In this document: in pieces, positions 43,984 through 52,899 of the stretch | Layout: every line of letters begins with the position of its first letter | Numbering within the stretch: position 1 is the stretch's first letter | NCBI RefSeq assembly: GCF_947036865.1 | Contig: NZ_CAMQSF010000001.1 | Coordinates: 1 to 64,000, forward strand | Origin: an uncultured Caulobacter sp. | GTDB taxonomy: Bacteria > Pseudomonadota > Alphaproteobacteria > Caulobacterales > Caulobacteraceae | Direction: 5' to 3' | DNA length: 64,000 nt | Program-made: the position numbers and the translations under genes | The notes under the pieces: model-generated | Databases searched by the model: none | The model's input: the letters and a program-made list of their open reading frames with translations, nothing else | What the model was told of the DNA's origin: nothing

Positions 43984-44457
43984 ATGACCCGTCTCGTCAT
44001 CGTCAGTCTGGCCATCGGCGCCATCGCCCTGCCGACCGCCATCACTCCCACCCGCGCCGACGCCGCCTCGTGTCACAGCCGCAAGGCCACGGGGACCGTG
44101 ATCGGCGGCCTGGGCGGCGCCCTGGTCGGCAACGCCATCTCCAAGGGCGGCGGCGGCTTGCTGGTCGGCGGTCTGGGCGGCGCCCTGATCGGCCGCGAGA
44201 TCGGCAAGAGCGGCTGCCACACCACGCGCACGGTCTATTACGAAGGCGGCTCCCGCGCCCCGGCCCGGCGCCCGGCGCCCGAGCCCGCGCGCCAGGTCTA
44301 TTACGACCAGAGAGGCAACCGCATCGCAGCCGACGGCTTCGCGCCCGCGGCCCAGCCCGTCTCCAACCCCAGCGGCGGCTGCCGCGCGGCGACGATCTCG
44401 TTCTACGACGAACGCGGCCAGCTGGTGCGCCGCAACGTCGACATCTGCCCTCGCTAA
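43984..44457 (+). CDS. Glycine-zipper 2TM-domain envelope protein
   Basis: This 157-residue protein has a signal peptide (to about TRADA). A glycine zipper follows (GTVIGGLGGALVGNAISKGG, GLLVGGLGGALIGREIG), the hallmark of the rickettsial 17-kDa-antigen-like family. There is then a Pro/Arg spacer (ARRPAPEPARQVYY) and a C-terminal part with cysteines (GGCRAAT, DICPR). Such proteins insert in or line the outer membrane or periplasm, often with unknown function. No lipobox is seen. It lies 19 bp upstream of the lipoprotein gene, so the two form a likely operon. Confidence 0.82.
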   Translation: MTRLVIVSLAIGAIALPTAITPTRADAASCHSRKATGTVIGGLGGALVGNAISKGGGGLLVGGLGGALIGREIGKSGCHTTRTVYYEGGSRAPARRPAPEPARQVYYDQRGNRIAADGFAPAAQPVSNPSGGCRAATISFYDERGQLVRRNVDICPR

Positions 44458-44475
44458 CAGCCGGAACGCCCGAAG

Positions 44476-44931
44476 ATGATCCGTAAGCCCGTGATGGCCG
44501 CCGTGGCCCTCGCCGCCCTCGGTCTCGCCGCCTGCGAGGAGCGCCACGACGCGATGGCCAACCCCAGGATCTGCGCCGACTTCAAGACCGGCCCCGGCGT
44601 CACCGCCGCGGCGGACCCCGCCACGCCGGTGGACGAATGCGCGCGCCGCTGGGCCTACAGCCTCGCGGGCTCGCGCGACAGCGCCGAGGCGGTGGCCGAC
44701 GCGGTGGTCGCCGCCTGCGCGCCCGCCCTGGGCAAGTGGAACCAGACCGCCCTGGCCCAGACCGCGAGCGGCGGCGAGCAGGCGCTCAGCCTGACCACCG
44801 GACAGCCGACCAATCCGCTGGCCGAACACAGCGCCTTCGCCCAGGGGCGCGCCCTGCTCTACGTGGTGCAGGCTCGCGCCGGCCGCTGCAAGGCGCCGCC
44901 CGCCGCCAACGGCCAGCCCACGGGTCTCTAG
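44476..44931 (+). CDS. Putative lipoprotein
   Basis: This 151-residue protein has a lipoprotein signal (MIRKPVMAAVALAALGLAAC, lipobox LGLAAC with Cys20). The mature part has four further cysteines (ICAD, ECARR, AACAP, RCKAP) and a central helical segment WAYSLAGSRDSAEAVADAVVAAC. No family is recognised; a small periplasmic helical domain stabilised by disulfides is likely. It is transcribed with the glycine-zipper gene. The following VOC gene starts 57 bp later. Confidence 0.75.
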   Translation: MIRKPVMAAVALAALGLAACEERHDAMANPRICADFKTGPGVTAAADPATPVDECARRWAYSLAGSRDSAEAVADAVVAACAPALGKWNQTALAQTASGGEQALSLTTGQPTNPLAEHSAFAQGRALLYVVQARAGRCKAPPAANGQPTGL

Positions 44932-44987
44932 GCCCTCAAGCGTCTCTGTGGCAGGGTTTCGCCGCCCCGCCACGGAGAAAGCGCGCG

Positions 44988-45617
44988 ATGCCCCCGTCGA
45001 TCTCGACTCTCAGGTTCGGCCGCCTGGCGGCCTCGGCGTTCACGCGCGACATCCAGGCCAGCTTCGCGTTCTACAGCGACGTGCTGGGGTTCGAGAAAAC
45101 CTTCGAGAACGGCGACCCGGTCGGGTTCATGATCCTGGAGAAGGACGACGCCGAACTGCACCTGAGTTTCGTCGCGGATCACCAGCCGTCGAACGCGAAC
45201 ATCGCCCACCTGCTGGTGAGCGACGTGGACGCCCTGCACGACCGGGTGGTCGCGGCGGGGGCGCCGATCATCAAGGCCTTGGCCGACAAGGACTATGGCC
45301 AGCGGGCCTTCGTGTTCGCCGATCCCGACGGCAACCGCATCGATGTCGCCCAGAGCCAGCGGCCGCCCTCGGCGCCGTGCCTGAAGCGACGCGACCTGAG
45401 CGGCGCGCGCTTCGAGACCTGCCGCCTCGCCGAGGCGGTGTTCGACGACGTCAACCTCGGCAAGGCCCGCTTCAACAACGTCAATCTGAGCGGCGCGCGC
45501 CTGACGGACGTGAACCTGTCGAACGTCTCGATCGACGACGCCAATATCGAGGGCCTGACGATCTACGGCATCGACATCCACGCCCTGGTTCAAGAGGCGC
45601 TGAAACGCGGTTCGTAG
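44988..45617 (+). CDS. VOC (glyoxalase-fold) domain fused to pentapeptide repeats
   Basis: This 209-residue protein has two parts. Residues 1 to about 125 are a VOC domain: SAFTRDIQASFAFYSDVLGF, ELHLSFVADH, then QRAFVFADPDGNRIDVAQS. Residues about 130-190 are about a dozen pentapeptide repeats of the A(D/N)Lxx type (RDLSGARFETCRLAEAVFDD, VNLGKARFNNVNLSGARL, TDVNLSNVSIDDANIEGL), which form a right-handed quadrilateral beta-helix. VOC proteins bind metals and small substrates or drugs; pentapeptide proteins can mimic DNA. The fusion is unusual and the role unknown. ATG 44988 has GGAGA upstream. The 3' end overlaps the convergent RDD gene by 28 bp. Confidence 0.82.
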   Translation: MPPSISTLRFGRLAASAFTRDIQASFAFYSDVLGFEKTFENGDPVGFMILEKDDAELHLSFVADHQPSNANIAHLLVSDVDALHDRVVAAGAPIIKALADKDYGQRAFVFADPDGNRIDVAQSQRPPSAPCLKRRDLSGARFETCRLAEAVFDDVNLGKARFNNVNLSGARLTDVNLSNVSIDDANIEGLTIYGIDIHALVQEALKRGS

Positions 45618-46513
45618 CTTCGCGCGGTCCAGCCCTGGGCGATGCCGATGTCGTAGCCGCGACGCAGCACGACCTTGATCGTCTCGCCGGGCTTCAAGGC
45701 GTATGAGCGGCGAACGGCGACGCCGATCCGGTCCGCCAGGGCCTGCGGGTCGCTGGGCCATGTCGCCACGCGAGCGTTGACGATCAAGCTCTGCCTCTTC
45801 TCGCCGCCCAGGAACGAGAACATCGTGTTTTCCACGACGCTCGTCTCCAGGACGCCGGGCAGCGCGGCGACGGCCGTCTGAATCCGCAAGAGCGCCGCGA
45901 ACGGCAAGGCCTTGTCCATCGCCTTTTGGGACAGTCCGAAGGCCAAGGCCGTGACCAGGACCCCGGCCAGGGCGGCGAAGACCACCGCGCCGCGCTTCTC
46001 GCCGGTCGGCGGCGCGTCGTTTTCGGTTCGCACGACCACGGCGCCCGAGAGGAGATCGTGGACAAGTCGGCCCGTGTGGCCGTTGCCGAAGATGAGGATC
46101 AGATTGGCCACGCCCACGCCGAAGACCAGGGCGGCGGCGACCACGATCCAGACCTGCATCAAGATCGGCTCGAGCCCCGTCAGCATCATGCCGTTGACGA
46201 TCAGCGGACCCTGCAGCCAAAGCGCCCGCCATAGCGAGGCCCCCAAAGCCAGAGGGCGTCCGTCAAGGCCGACGACCTTGGCGCCGACCACGCGCATGCC
46301 GAGGGTGCGCCCGCCGCCGAGGCCGCTGGCGAGCAGGCCGTAATAGGCGACGCCCACGGCGAGGCCGATCAGCCGCGTGGGCCCAGGCAAACGCGCCAGG
46401 GTGTCGAACAACGCCGTTCCCAAGGCGAAACCGACGAGCCCCAGCAGGATCCCGTCGATCAGGAATCCGCCCAGCCGGCGCCAGAACCCCGCCTTACCCG
46501 CCTTGCTCGACAT
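45590..46513 (-). CDS. RDD family membrane protein
   Basis: This 307-residue protein starts with an RDD domain (FWRRLGGFLIDGILLGLVG, where the conserved R-x-x-x-x-x-x-D pair flanks the first helix). It continues with helices VGVAYYGLLASGLGGGRTLG, MRVVGAKVVG and IVVAAALVFGVGVANLIL, then GHTGRLVHDLLSGAVVV, which ends the RDD unit. The C-terminal 120 residues or so form a separate soluble part after one more helix. RDD proteins are proposed cation/proton antiporters or transport accessories; the role here is unknown. ATG 46511-46513 replaces a longer frame with no family match. Confidence 0.85.
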   Translation of the reverse strand: MSSKAGKAGFWRRLGGFLIDGILLGLVGFALGTALFDTLARLPGPTRLIGLAVGVAYYGLLASGLGGGRTLGMRVVGAKVVGLDGRPLALGASLWRALWLQGPLIVNGMMLTGLEPILMQVWIVVAAALVFGVGVANLILIFGNGHTGRLVHDLLSGAVVVRTENDAPPTGEKRGAVVFAALAGVLVTALAFGLSQKAMDKALPFAALLRIQTAVAALPGVLETSVVENTMFSFLGGEKRQSLIVNARVATWPSDPQALADRIGVAVRRSYALKPGETIKVVLRRGYDIGIAQGWTARSYEPRFSAS

Positions 46514-46585
46514 CGCCTCGCCCCCGAGTCGTTTCCAGTCGCCGCACATTCAGCCGAAAGTGGCGCCGTTGCCAAGCTTCGCGTC

Positions 46586-47209
46586 TCAGGCCAGAGCCTC
46601 GCGCTCCCAGGCCAGATACTCCGGCGTCTCCAGCAGACGCTGGGCATAGGCCGCCGCCGCGCCGGTGTCGCCATGCGCCGCCAGATCGACGCCATAGCCG
46701 CGGAAGCGCGTGGCCACCGGCGTGTAGAAGGCGTCGGCGATCGACCACTCGCCCAGCAGGAAGGGGCCGCTGGACCGCGCCAAGAGGCCCGACCACAGCG
46801 CGACGATCCGGCGGACATTCTTGCGCGTGGCGTCGGAAAGGTCCGCGACTTCACGAACGTCCAGCGCCATCGGGCACTCGCCGCGCAGCGCCTGGAAGCC
46901 GCCGTGCATTTCGGCCGCGGCCGCGCGTCCCAGGGCGCGCAAACCGGGGTCCTCCGGCCATAGCCTGGCTTCCGGAAACGTCTCGGCCAGATATTCGCAG
47001 ATCGCCAGCGAGTCCCAGATCACCAGGTCGCCGTCCTTCAGCACCGGCACCTGTCCGCTGGGCGAGTGCTGGGCGATCGCCGCCGCCGTCAGCTCGCCCT
47101 GGCGCAGCGCGATCTCGATCTCCGAGAACGGCGCGCCGGCCCGCTTCAGCGCCAGCCAGGGCCGCATCGACCAGCTGGACCAGCGCTTGGTGCCGATCAC
47201 GATTTCCAT
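46586..47209 (-). CDS. Glutathione S-transferase family protein
   Basis: This 207-residue protein has the GST layout. Its N-terminal thioredoxin fold opens EIVIGTKRWSSWSMRPWLALKRAGAPF, in which Ser is the likely glutathione-activating residue. It also has SGQVPVLKDG (cis-Pro) and WDSLAICEYLAE. The helical C-terminal domain contains FLLGEWSIADAFYTPVATRF. The WSSWSMRPWLAL opening is typical of a maleylacetoacetate-isomerase-related bacterial subgroup. The start has GAGGA upstream. It lies alone between the RDD and MFS genes. Confidence 0.9.
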   Translation of the reverse strand: MEIVIGTKRWSSWSMRPWLALKRAGAPFSEIEIALRQGELTAAAIAQHSPSGQVPVLKDGDLVIWDSLAICEYLAETFPEARLWPEDPGLRALGRAAAAEMHGGFQALRGECPMALDVREVADLSDATRKNVRRIVALWSGLLARSSGPFLLGEWSIADAFYTPVATRFRGYGVDLAAHGDTGAAAAYAQRLLETPEYLAWEREALA

Positions 47210-47365
47210 GGCGCTCTCCTCGACCAGTCCCGTTCGCCAAGGGCTTTAGCGCGTCAGCCGCACCCACGAAACCGGCGGGACGATTTAGCCTCTGGCGCTC
47301 GGCCTTCCGCTACGTCTACAGTCCCTCAAAAGACTAGAACAAATGTTTGAAGGGAGAGAGTCAGG

Positions 47366-48868
47366 ATGGCCGACGCGCGTGCGTCCGGCGGCGAACGGCC
47401 GCTTTATTCAAATGGTTACAAGGCCGCGGTGCTCGGCCTGCTGCTGGCGACCTACACCTTCAATTTCATCGACCGCACGATCATCGCCACCATCGGCCAG
47501 GCCATCAAGGTCGACCTTAAACTGACCGACACCCAGCTGGGTTTGCTGGGCGGGCTCTATTTCGCGCTGCTCTACACCGTGCTGGGCATCCCGATCGCGC
47601 GGCTGGCAGAGCGGTTCAACCGCGTGACCATCATCTCGCTGTCGCTGGTGATCTGGTCGGGCTTCACCGCCCTGTGCGGCGCGGCCGTCAATTTCGGGCA
47701 ACTGGCCCTGTTCCGCTTCGGCGTCGGCGTCGGCGAGGCCGGCTGCTCGCCGCCCAGCCACTCGCTGATCAGCGACTATTACGAGCCGAAAAAGCGCGCG
47801 ACCGCGCTGTCGATCTATTCGTTCGGCATTCCGCTCGGCACGATGTTCGGCGCCGTGGCGGGCGGCTGGCTGGCCCAGGAATTCAGCTGGCGCATCGCCT
47901 TCGTGATCGTCGGCCTGCCGGGCATCCTGCTGGCCCTCATCGTCAAGCTGGTCGTCAAGGAGCCGCCGCGCGGCCATTCCGAGATCGCCGAGCGGCCGCT
48001 GGAGGCCGAGGACGTCGTGGTCGAGCCGGCCAAGCCGCCCTTCTCGCTGATGACCGAACTGCGAGAGCTGGGCGCGGTCTTCAAGGTGCTGTTCCTGAAG
48101 TGGCCGGTGCTGAACATGGTGCTGGGGGTGACCATCGCCTCGTTCGGCTCCTATGGCTCGGGAGCGTTCGTGCCGTCCTACTTCGTCCGCGCCTTCGGCC
48201 TGGGCCTGGCGCAAGTCGGCCTGATCACCGGCCTGATCGGCGGCTTCTCGGCGGGTGTTGGCACCCTCGTAGGCGGCTTCCTCAGCGACTGGGCCGGCAA
48301 GCGCAGCGCCAAGTGGTACGCCCTGACCCCGGCCATCGGCCTCCTGATCGCCACGCCGATCTATATCGCGGCCTATCTGCAGACCGACTGGAAGGCCACG
48401 GCGGCGATCCTGCTGGTCCCGGGCATCTTCCACTATGTCTATCTCGCCCCGACCTTCGGCGTGGTCCAGAACTCGGTCGAGCCGCGCCGCCGCGCCACCG
48501 CGACGGCGCTGCTGTTCTTCTTCCTGAACCTGATCGCCCTGGGCGGCGGGCCGGTCTTCACCGGCTGGCTGATCGACCACCTGGCGCAGTTCCACTTCAA
48601 CAACCCGGCCAGTGGCGGCGTCATCTCCAGCGTGCTGGGCTCGTTTGGTCCGCAGAGCGGCCAGAGCTTCGCGGCGGCCTGCCCGGGCGGGATCGCGCCG
48701 AAGGGCTCGCCGGCGGAACTCGCGGCTCACTGCCGAACGACCCTGGCCGTCTCCAGCCAGCAAGGCATCATCGTCTCGCTGTGCTTCTACGCCTGGGCCG
48801 GGCTGCACTACGCCCTGGCGGCCATCGGCATGGTCAAGCATTTCGAGGCGCGGGCGGCCGGCAAGTAA
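47366..48868 (+). CDS. MFS transporter, spinster-like
   Basis: This 500-residue protein has about 12 membrane helices. It opens with VLGLLLATYTFNFIDRTIIATIGQAIK, typical of the Spns/hexuronate-type MFS subgroup, followed by GIPIARLAERFNRVTII (the loop 2-3 motif A) and FRFGVGVGEAGCSPPSHSLI. A central cytosolic loop lies near 200-225, and an extended extracellular loop near 425-460 contains two Cys. The substrate is unknown; relatives in sphingomonads and Caulobacter are linked to degradation of aromatic or steroid compounds. ATG 47366 has AGGGAGAGAG upstream. purB follows 50 bp later. Confidence 0.88.
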   Translation: MADARASGGERPLYSNGYKAAVLGLLLATYTFNFIDRTIIATIGQAIKVDLKLTDTQLGLLGGLYFALLYTVLGIPIARLAERFNRVTIISLSLVIWSGFTALCGAAVNFGQLALFRFGVGVGEAGCSPPSHSLISDYYEPKKRATALSIYSFGIPLGTMFGAVAGGWLAQEFSWRIAFVIVGLPGILLALIVKLVVKEPPRGHSEIAERPLEAEDVVVEPAKPPFSLMTELRELGAVFKVLFLKWPVLNMVLGVTIASFGSYGSGAFVPSYFVRAFGLGLAQVGLITGLIGGFSAGVGTLVGGFLSDWAGKRSAKWYALTPAIGLLIATPIYIAAYLQTDWKATAAILLVPGIFHYVYLAPTFGVVQNSVEPRRRATATALLFFFLNLIALGGGPVFTGWLIDHLAQFHFNNPASGGVISSVLGSFGPQSGQSFAAACPGGIAPKGSPAELAAHCRTTLAVSSQQGIIVSLCFYAWAGLHYALAAIGMVKHFEARAAGK

Positions 48869-48917
48869 TAAGCCTCTTCCCTTGACTCCCGGGGCGGGCG
48901 GGCCGAAACGCCCGCCC

Positions 48918-50228
48918 ATGATCAGCCGCTACGCCCGCCCCGAAGCCGCCGCCATCTGGTCCAGCCAGACCAAGTACAAGATCTGGTTCGAGATCGAGGC
49001 CCACGCCGCCGACGCCATGGCCGAACTGGGCGTCATCCCCAAGCTCGCCGCGGAGACGATCTGGGAAAAGGGCCGCGACGCCGTCTGGGACAGCGACCGC
49101 ATCGACGAGATCGAACGCGTCACCAAGCACGACGTCATCGCCTTCCTGACCCACGTGGCCGAGATCGTCGGTCCCGAGGCCCGCTTCCTGCACCAGGGCA
49201 TGACCAGCAGCGACGTGCTGGACACCTGCTTCGCCGTGCAGCTGTCGCGCGCCACCGATCTGCTGCTGGAGGACGTCGACCTGGTCCTGGCCGCCCTGAA
49301 GCGCCGGGCCCTCGAGCATAAGATGACCGTCTGCGTCGGCCGCAGCCACGGCATCCACGCCGAACCGATCACCTTCGGCCTGAAGCTGGCCGGCTACTAC
49401 GCCGAGTTCCAGCGCGCCAAGGAGCGCCTGGCGATGGCCAAGTTCGAGATCGCCACCTGCGCGATCTCGGGCGCCGTCGGCACCTTCGCCAATGTCGACC
49501 CGCGCGTCGAACAGCACGTCGCCGACAAGATGGGCCTGGCCGTCGAGCCGGTCTCGACCCAGGTCATCCCGCGCGACCGCCACGCGGCCTATTTCGCGGC
49601 CCTGGGCGTCGTCGCCTCGTCCGTCGAGCGCCTGGCCACCGAGATTCGTCACCTGCAGCGCACCGAGGTGCTGGAAGCCGAAGAGCCCTTCGATCCGGGT
49701 CAGAAGGGTTCGTCGGCCATGCCGCACAAGCGCAACCCGATCCTGACCGAGAACCTGACGGGCTTGGCCCGCCTCGTCCGCTCGGCCGTGGTGCCGGCCA
49801 TGGAGAACGTCGCCCTCTGGCACGAGCGCGACATCAGCCACTCTTCGGTCGAGCGCGGCATCGGCCCCGACGCCACCATCCACCTCGACTTCGCCCTGCG
49901 CCGCCTGGCCGGCGTCATCGAGCGCTTCAACATCTATCCCGACAACATGGCCAAGAACCTGGACAAGCTGGGCGGGCTCGTCTTCTCGCAGCGCGTCATG
50001 CTGGCCCTGACCCAGGAAGGCGTGTCGCGCGAGGACGCCTATGCGGCGGTGCAAGGCAACGCGATGAAGGTCTGGCGCGGCGAAGGCCGGTTCCTGGACT
50101 TCCTGAAGGCCGATCCGGTGGTGTCCAAGGCGCTGTCGGACGAGGCGCTCGAGAGCCTGTTCGACCTTGGCTATCATACCAAGAACGTCGACGTGATCTT
50201 CAAGCGGGTGTTCGGCGAGCAGGCGTAA
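48918..50228 (+). CDS. purB: Adenylosuccinate lyase
   Basis: This 436-residue protein is complete for the fumarase/ASL superfamily. It has the C3 signature GSSAMPHKRNPILTEN, the catalytic His in HQGMTSSDVLDT and the VGRSHGIHAEPITFG block, and the conserved helical core WHERDISHSSVER. PurB acts twice in purine synthesis: SAICAR to AICAR, and adenylosuccinate to AMP. ATG 48918 is the first in-frame start that matches the family (MISRYARPEAAAIWS). It is on the same strand as purC, purS, purQ and purL but separated from them, as often happens. Confidence 0.96.
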   Translation: MISRYARPEAAAIWSSQTKYKIWFEIEAHAADAMAELGVIPKLAAETIWEKGRDAVWDSDRIDEIERVTKHDVIAFLTHVAEIVGPEARFLHQGMTSSDVLDTCFAVQLSRATDLLLEDVDLVLAALKRRALEHKMTVCVGRSHGIHAEPITFGLKLAGYYAEFQRAKERLAMAKFEIATCAISGAVGTFANVDPRVEQHVADKMGLAVEPVSTQVIPRDRHAAYFAALGVVASSVERLATEIRHLQRTEVLEAEEPFDPGQKGSSAMPHKRNPILTENLTGLARLVRSAVVPAMENVALWHERDISHSSVERGIGPDATIHLDFALRRLAGVIERFNIYPDNMAKNLDKLGGLVFSQRVMLALTQEGVSREDAYAAVQGNAMKVWRGEGRFLDFLKADPVVSKALSDEALESLFDLGYHTKNVDVIFKRVFGEQA

Positions 50229-50238
50229 GGCCCCGCCC

Positions 50239-50736
50239 GTGCGCAAGGCGGGCTTTCCCCCGGTCGTCGACGCGGACACCCGCGTCCTGATCCTGGGCAG
50301 CCTGCCGGGAGAGGCCTCGCTGGCCGCCGCCCAGTACTACGGCCACCCTCGCAACGCGTTCTGGCGGTTGATGGAGACCGTGCTTGAAACGGCGCTCGTC
50401 CCGCTGGCCTACGAGGATCGCCTCACGACCCTGCTGGCCCGCCAGGTCGGCCTGTGGGACGTCATCGCCGAGGCCGAGCGCCCGGGAAGCCTGGACGCGG
50501 CCATCCGCGACCCGGCCGCCAATGATCTGCTGGCCTTGATCGAGACCCTGCCGGCGCTGCGCCTGGTGGCCTTCAACGGCGGGACGGCGGCCAAGCTGGG
50601 CGGCCGGCTGATCGGCGGCCGCGTCCCGACCCTGGCCCTGCCCTCCTCCAGCCCGGCCCACGCGGCGAGGACCTTCGAGCAGAAGGCGCTGGCGTGGAGC
50701 GTCCTGCGCGAGGCGCTGACGATCAGAGGCGCTTGA
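50239..50736 (+). CDS. DNA-deoxyinosine glycosylase (family 6 UDG-like)
   Basis: This 165-residue protein shows the uracil-DNA-glycosylase fold. Motif A is RVLILGSLPGEASLAAAQYYGHPRNAFW, where the Asn activates the hydrolytic water in the hypoxanthine-DNA glycosylase family. It continues VGLWDVIAEAERPGS and ends with LPSSSPAHAA (DNA-intercalation loop). It should excise hypoxanthine arising from adenine deamination. GTG 50239 starts 10 bp after the purB stop, so the two are probably cotranscribed. The pairing with the AMP-forming purB is suggestive but not proven. Confidence 0.88.
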   Translation: MRKAGFPPVVDADTRVLILGSLPGEASLAAAQYYGHPRNAFWRLMETVLETALVPLAYEDRLTTLLARQVGLWDVIAEAERPGSLDAAIRDPAANDLLALIETLPALRLVAFNGGTAAKLGGRLIGGRVPTLALPSSSPAHAARTFEQKALAWSVLREALTIRGA

Positions 50737-50841
50737 CGCCTAGCTTCCACGCGCCGCCAACATTACAGCAAATTTATCTGCGTCCGGGCCGCGCATGAGG
50801 CAGCATCCCCGCTTCCGAGGGGCATTGGGATCCTGAAACAC

Positions 50842-52836
50842 ATGCGCATCTTCCTGCTGGCCGCCGTTTCGGCGGCCGCGATCTCCGGCGGGGCTCTGGC
50901 CGCCGACAAGCCGATGTACGGCGCGTGGGGCGTCGACCTGACGGCCCGCGACCTGACCGTCAAGCCCGGCGACGACTTCAACAAATACGCCAACGGGGCT
51001 TGGGAAAAGAAGACGACCATCCCCGCCGACCAGAGCTCCGCCGGCATGGGCTACGACGTCTACAACCGCTCGCAGGACCAGCTCAGGACGCTGATCGAGA
51101 CCGCCGACGCCTCGACTCCGATCGGCGGCCTCTACAAGAGCTTCGCCGACGAGGCCAAGGTCGAGCAGGTCGACGACGCGCCGCTGAAGGTCGACCTCGC
51201 AGCCGTGCAGGCGGTGTCGTCGAAGGCCGAAATGGCCAAGGCCATGGGCAAGGCGCACGGCGGCTTCGGCCCCGACCTCTTCTCGCTGGACATCTATCCC
51301 GACGCCAAGAATCCAGAGACCAACATCCTCTATGTCGGCCAGTCGGGCCTGGGCCTGCCGGATCGCGACTACTATCTGACCGATGGCTTCAAGCCGCAGC
51401 TGGAGGCCTATCGCGCCTTCGCCGAGCGCGCGCTGAGAATGGCCGGATACGCCGACCCGGCGAAGGCCGCCGCCGACGTCATCGCCTTCGAGACCGCGAT
51501 CGCCAAGGTCAGCTGGCCGGTCGCCGATCGCCGCGACGTCGACAAGACCTATAACCCGATGACCGTCGACGAGCTCAAGGCCCACGCGCCTGAAATTCCG
51601 TGGACGGACTATCTCGCCGCCGCCGGCATGCCGGGCCTGACGAAACTGGCCCTGGGCGAGAAGACCGCCGTGCGCGATCTGGCCAAGCTGTTCGACGCCA
51701 CGCCGCTGGAGACCCTGAAGGCCTGGCGCGTCGTGCAGGGCGTCCAGGAGATGTCGCCCTACCTCTCCAAGCGCTTCGTCGACAGCCGTTTCGAGCTCAC
51801 CAAGGTGCTCAGCGGCCAGACCCAGCTGCGTCCGCGCTGGAAGCGCGGCGTGGCGCTGGTCGACGGCAGCCTGGGCGAGATGGTCGGTCAGGCCTATGTG
51901 GCCAAATACTTCCCACCGTCGTCCAAGGCCCAGATGGTCGAGCTGATCGGCAATCTGAAGATCGCCATGGCCGCCCGCATCCAGAAGGCGCCTTGGATGG
52001 CGCCGGCCACCAAGCAGGCGGCCCTGACCAAGCTCTCGAAGATGCAGGTCATGGTCGGCTATCCGGACAAGTGGCGCGACTATTCGGGACTGAAGATCGA
52101 CGCGGGCGATCTCTACGGCAATGTCAGCCGCAGCGGCGCGTTCGAATGGGCCTATAGGCTCAAGGACCTCGGCCGGCCGGTCGACCACGGCAAGTGGGAC
52201 ATGACCCCGCAGACCGTGAACGCCTACAATGGCGGGCTTGAGAACAAGATCGTCTTCCCGGCCGGCATTCTGCAGGCGCCCTATTTCGATCCGGCGGCGG
52301 ACCCGGCGGTGAACTACGGCGCGATCGGCGCGGTGATCGGCCACGAGATCAGCCACGGCTTCGACGACCAGGGCCGCAAGATCGACGACACCGGCAAGCT
52401 GCGCGACTGGTGGACCGCCGAGGACGCCAAGCGCTTCGAGTCGCAGGCCGCCGTGCTGGGCGCTCAATACGCCACGTACGAGCCCGTGCCCGGGATGAAG
52501 ATCAACGCCGCCCTGACCATGGGCGAGAACATCGCCGACCTGGCGGGCCTGCAAGTCGCCTACGACGCCTATCACGCCTCGCTGAAGGGCAAGCCCGCGC
52601 CGGTGATCGGCGGCATGACCGGCGACCAGCGCTTCTTCCTGGCCTTCGCCCAGGCCTGGCAGGGCAAGTCGCGGGACGACTCGATCCGCCAGCAGATGGC
52701 GTCCGATCCCCACTCGCCCGACAGCGCCCGCGTGATCGGCCCGACGCGCAATGTCGACGCCTGGTACGCGGCGTTCGGGGTCAAGCCGGGCGACAAGTTC
52801 TACCTGCCGCCGGAAAAGCGCTCGCGGATCTGGTAG
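50842..52836 (+). CDS. M13 family zinc metallopeptidase (neprilysin/PepO-like)
   Basis: This 664-residue protein has a Sec signal peptide (MRIFLLAAVSAAAISGGALAA) followed by the M13 N-terminal region (DDFNKYANGAWEKKTTIPAD). The catalytic region has HEISH at residues 501-505 (zinc His501 and His505, general base Glu502), the third ligand Glu562 in GENIADLAG, and INAALTMGEN, FAQAW and DPHSPDSARVIGP as conserved substrate-site segments. It cleaves small peptides in the periplasm. It ends with a C-terminal W, as in the family. A perfect terminator hairpin follows. Confidence 0.93.
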   Translation: MRIFLLAAVSAAAISGGALAADKPMYGAWGVDLTARDLTVKPGDDFNKYANGAWEKKTTIPADQSSAGMGYDVYNRSQDQLRTLIETADASTPIGGLYKSFADEAKVEQVDDAPLKVDLAAVQAVSSKAEMAKAMGKAHGGFGPDLFSLDIYPDAKNPETNILYVGQSGLGLPDRDYYLTDGFKPQLEAYRAFAERALRMAGYADPAKAAADVIAFETAIAKVSWPVADRRDVDKTYNPMTVDELKAHAPEIPWTDYLAAAGMPGLTKLALGEKTAVRDLAKLFDATPLETLKAWRVVQGVQEMSPYLSKRFVDSRFELTKVLSGQTQLRPRWKRGVALVDGSLGEMVGQAYVAKYFPPSSKAQMVELIGNLKIAMAARIQKAPWMAPATKQAALTKLSKMQVMVGYPDKWRDYSGLKIDAGDLYGNVSRSGAFEWAYRLKDLGRPVDHGKWDMTPQTVNAYNGGLENKIVFPAGILQAPYFDPAADPAVNYGAIGAVIGHEISHGFDDQGRKIDDTGKLRDWWTAEDAKRFESQAAVLGAQYATYEPVPGMKINAALTMGENIADLAGLQVAYDAYHASLKGKPAPVIGGMTGDQRFFLAFAQAWQGKSRDDSIRQQMASDPHSPDSARVIGPTRNVDAWYAAFGVKPGDKFYLPPEKRSRIW

Positions 52837-52848
52837 CGATCAAAAGGA

Positions 52849-52882
52849 AAGGGCCGCTCGTTCGAGCGGCCCTTGTTCTTTT
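52849..52882. terminator. Bidirectional terminator between M13 peptidase and DUF1476
   Basis: AAGGGCCGCTC (52849-52859) and GAGCGGCCCTT (52864-52874) form an 11-bp perfect stem with a GTTC loop, followed by GTTCTTTT on the plus strand and an A-rich stretch before it (T-rich on minus). It serves both convergent genes. Confidence 0.9.
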
Positions 52883-52899
52883 CGAGGAGGCCCGAAGCG

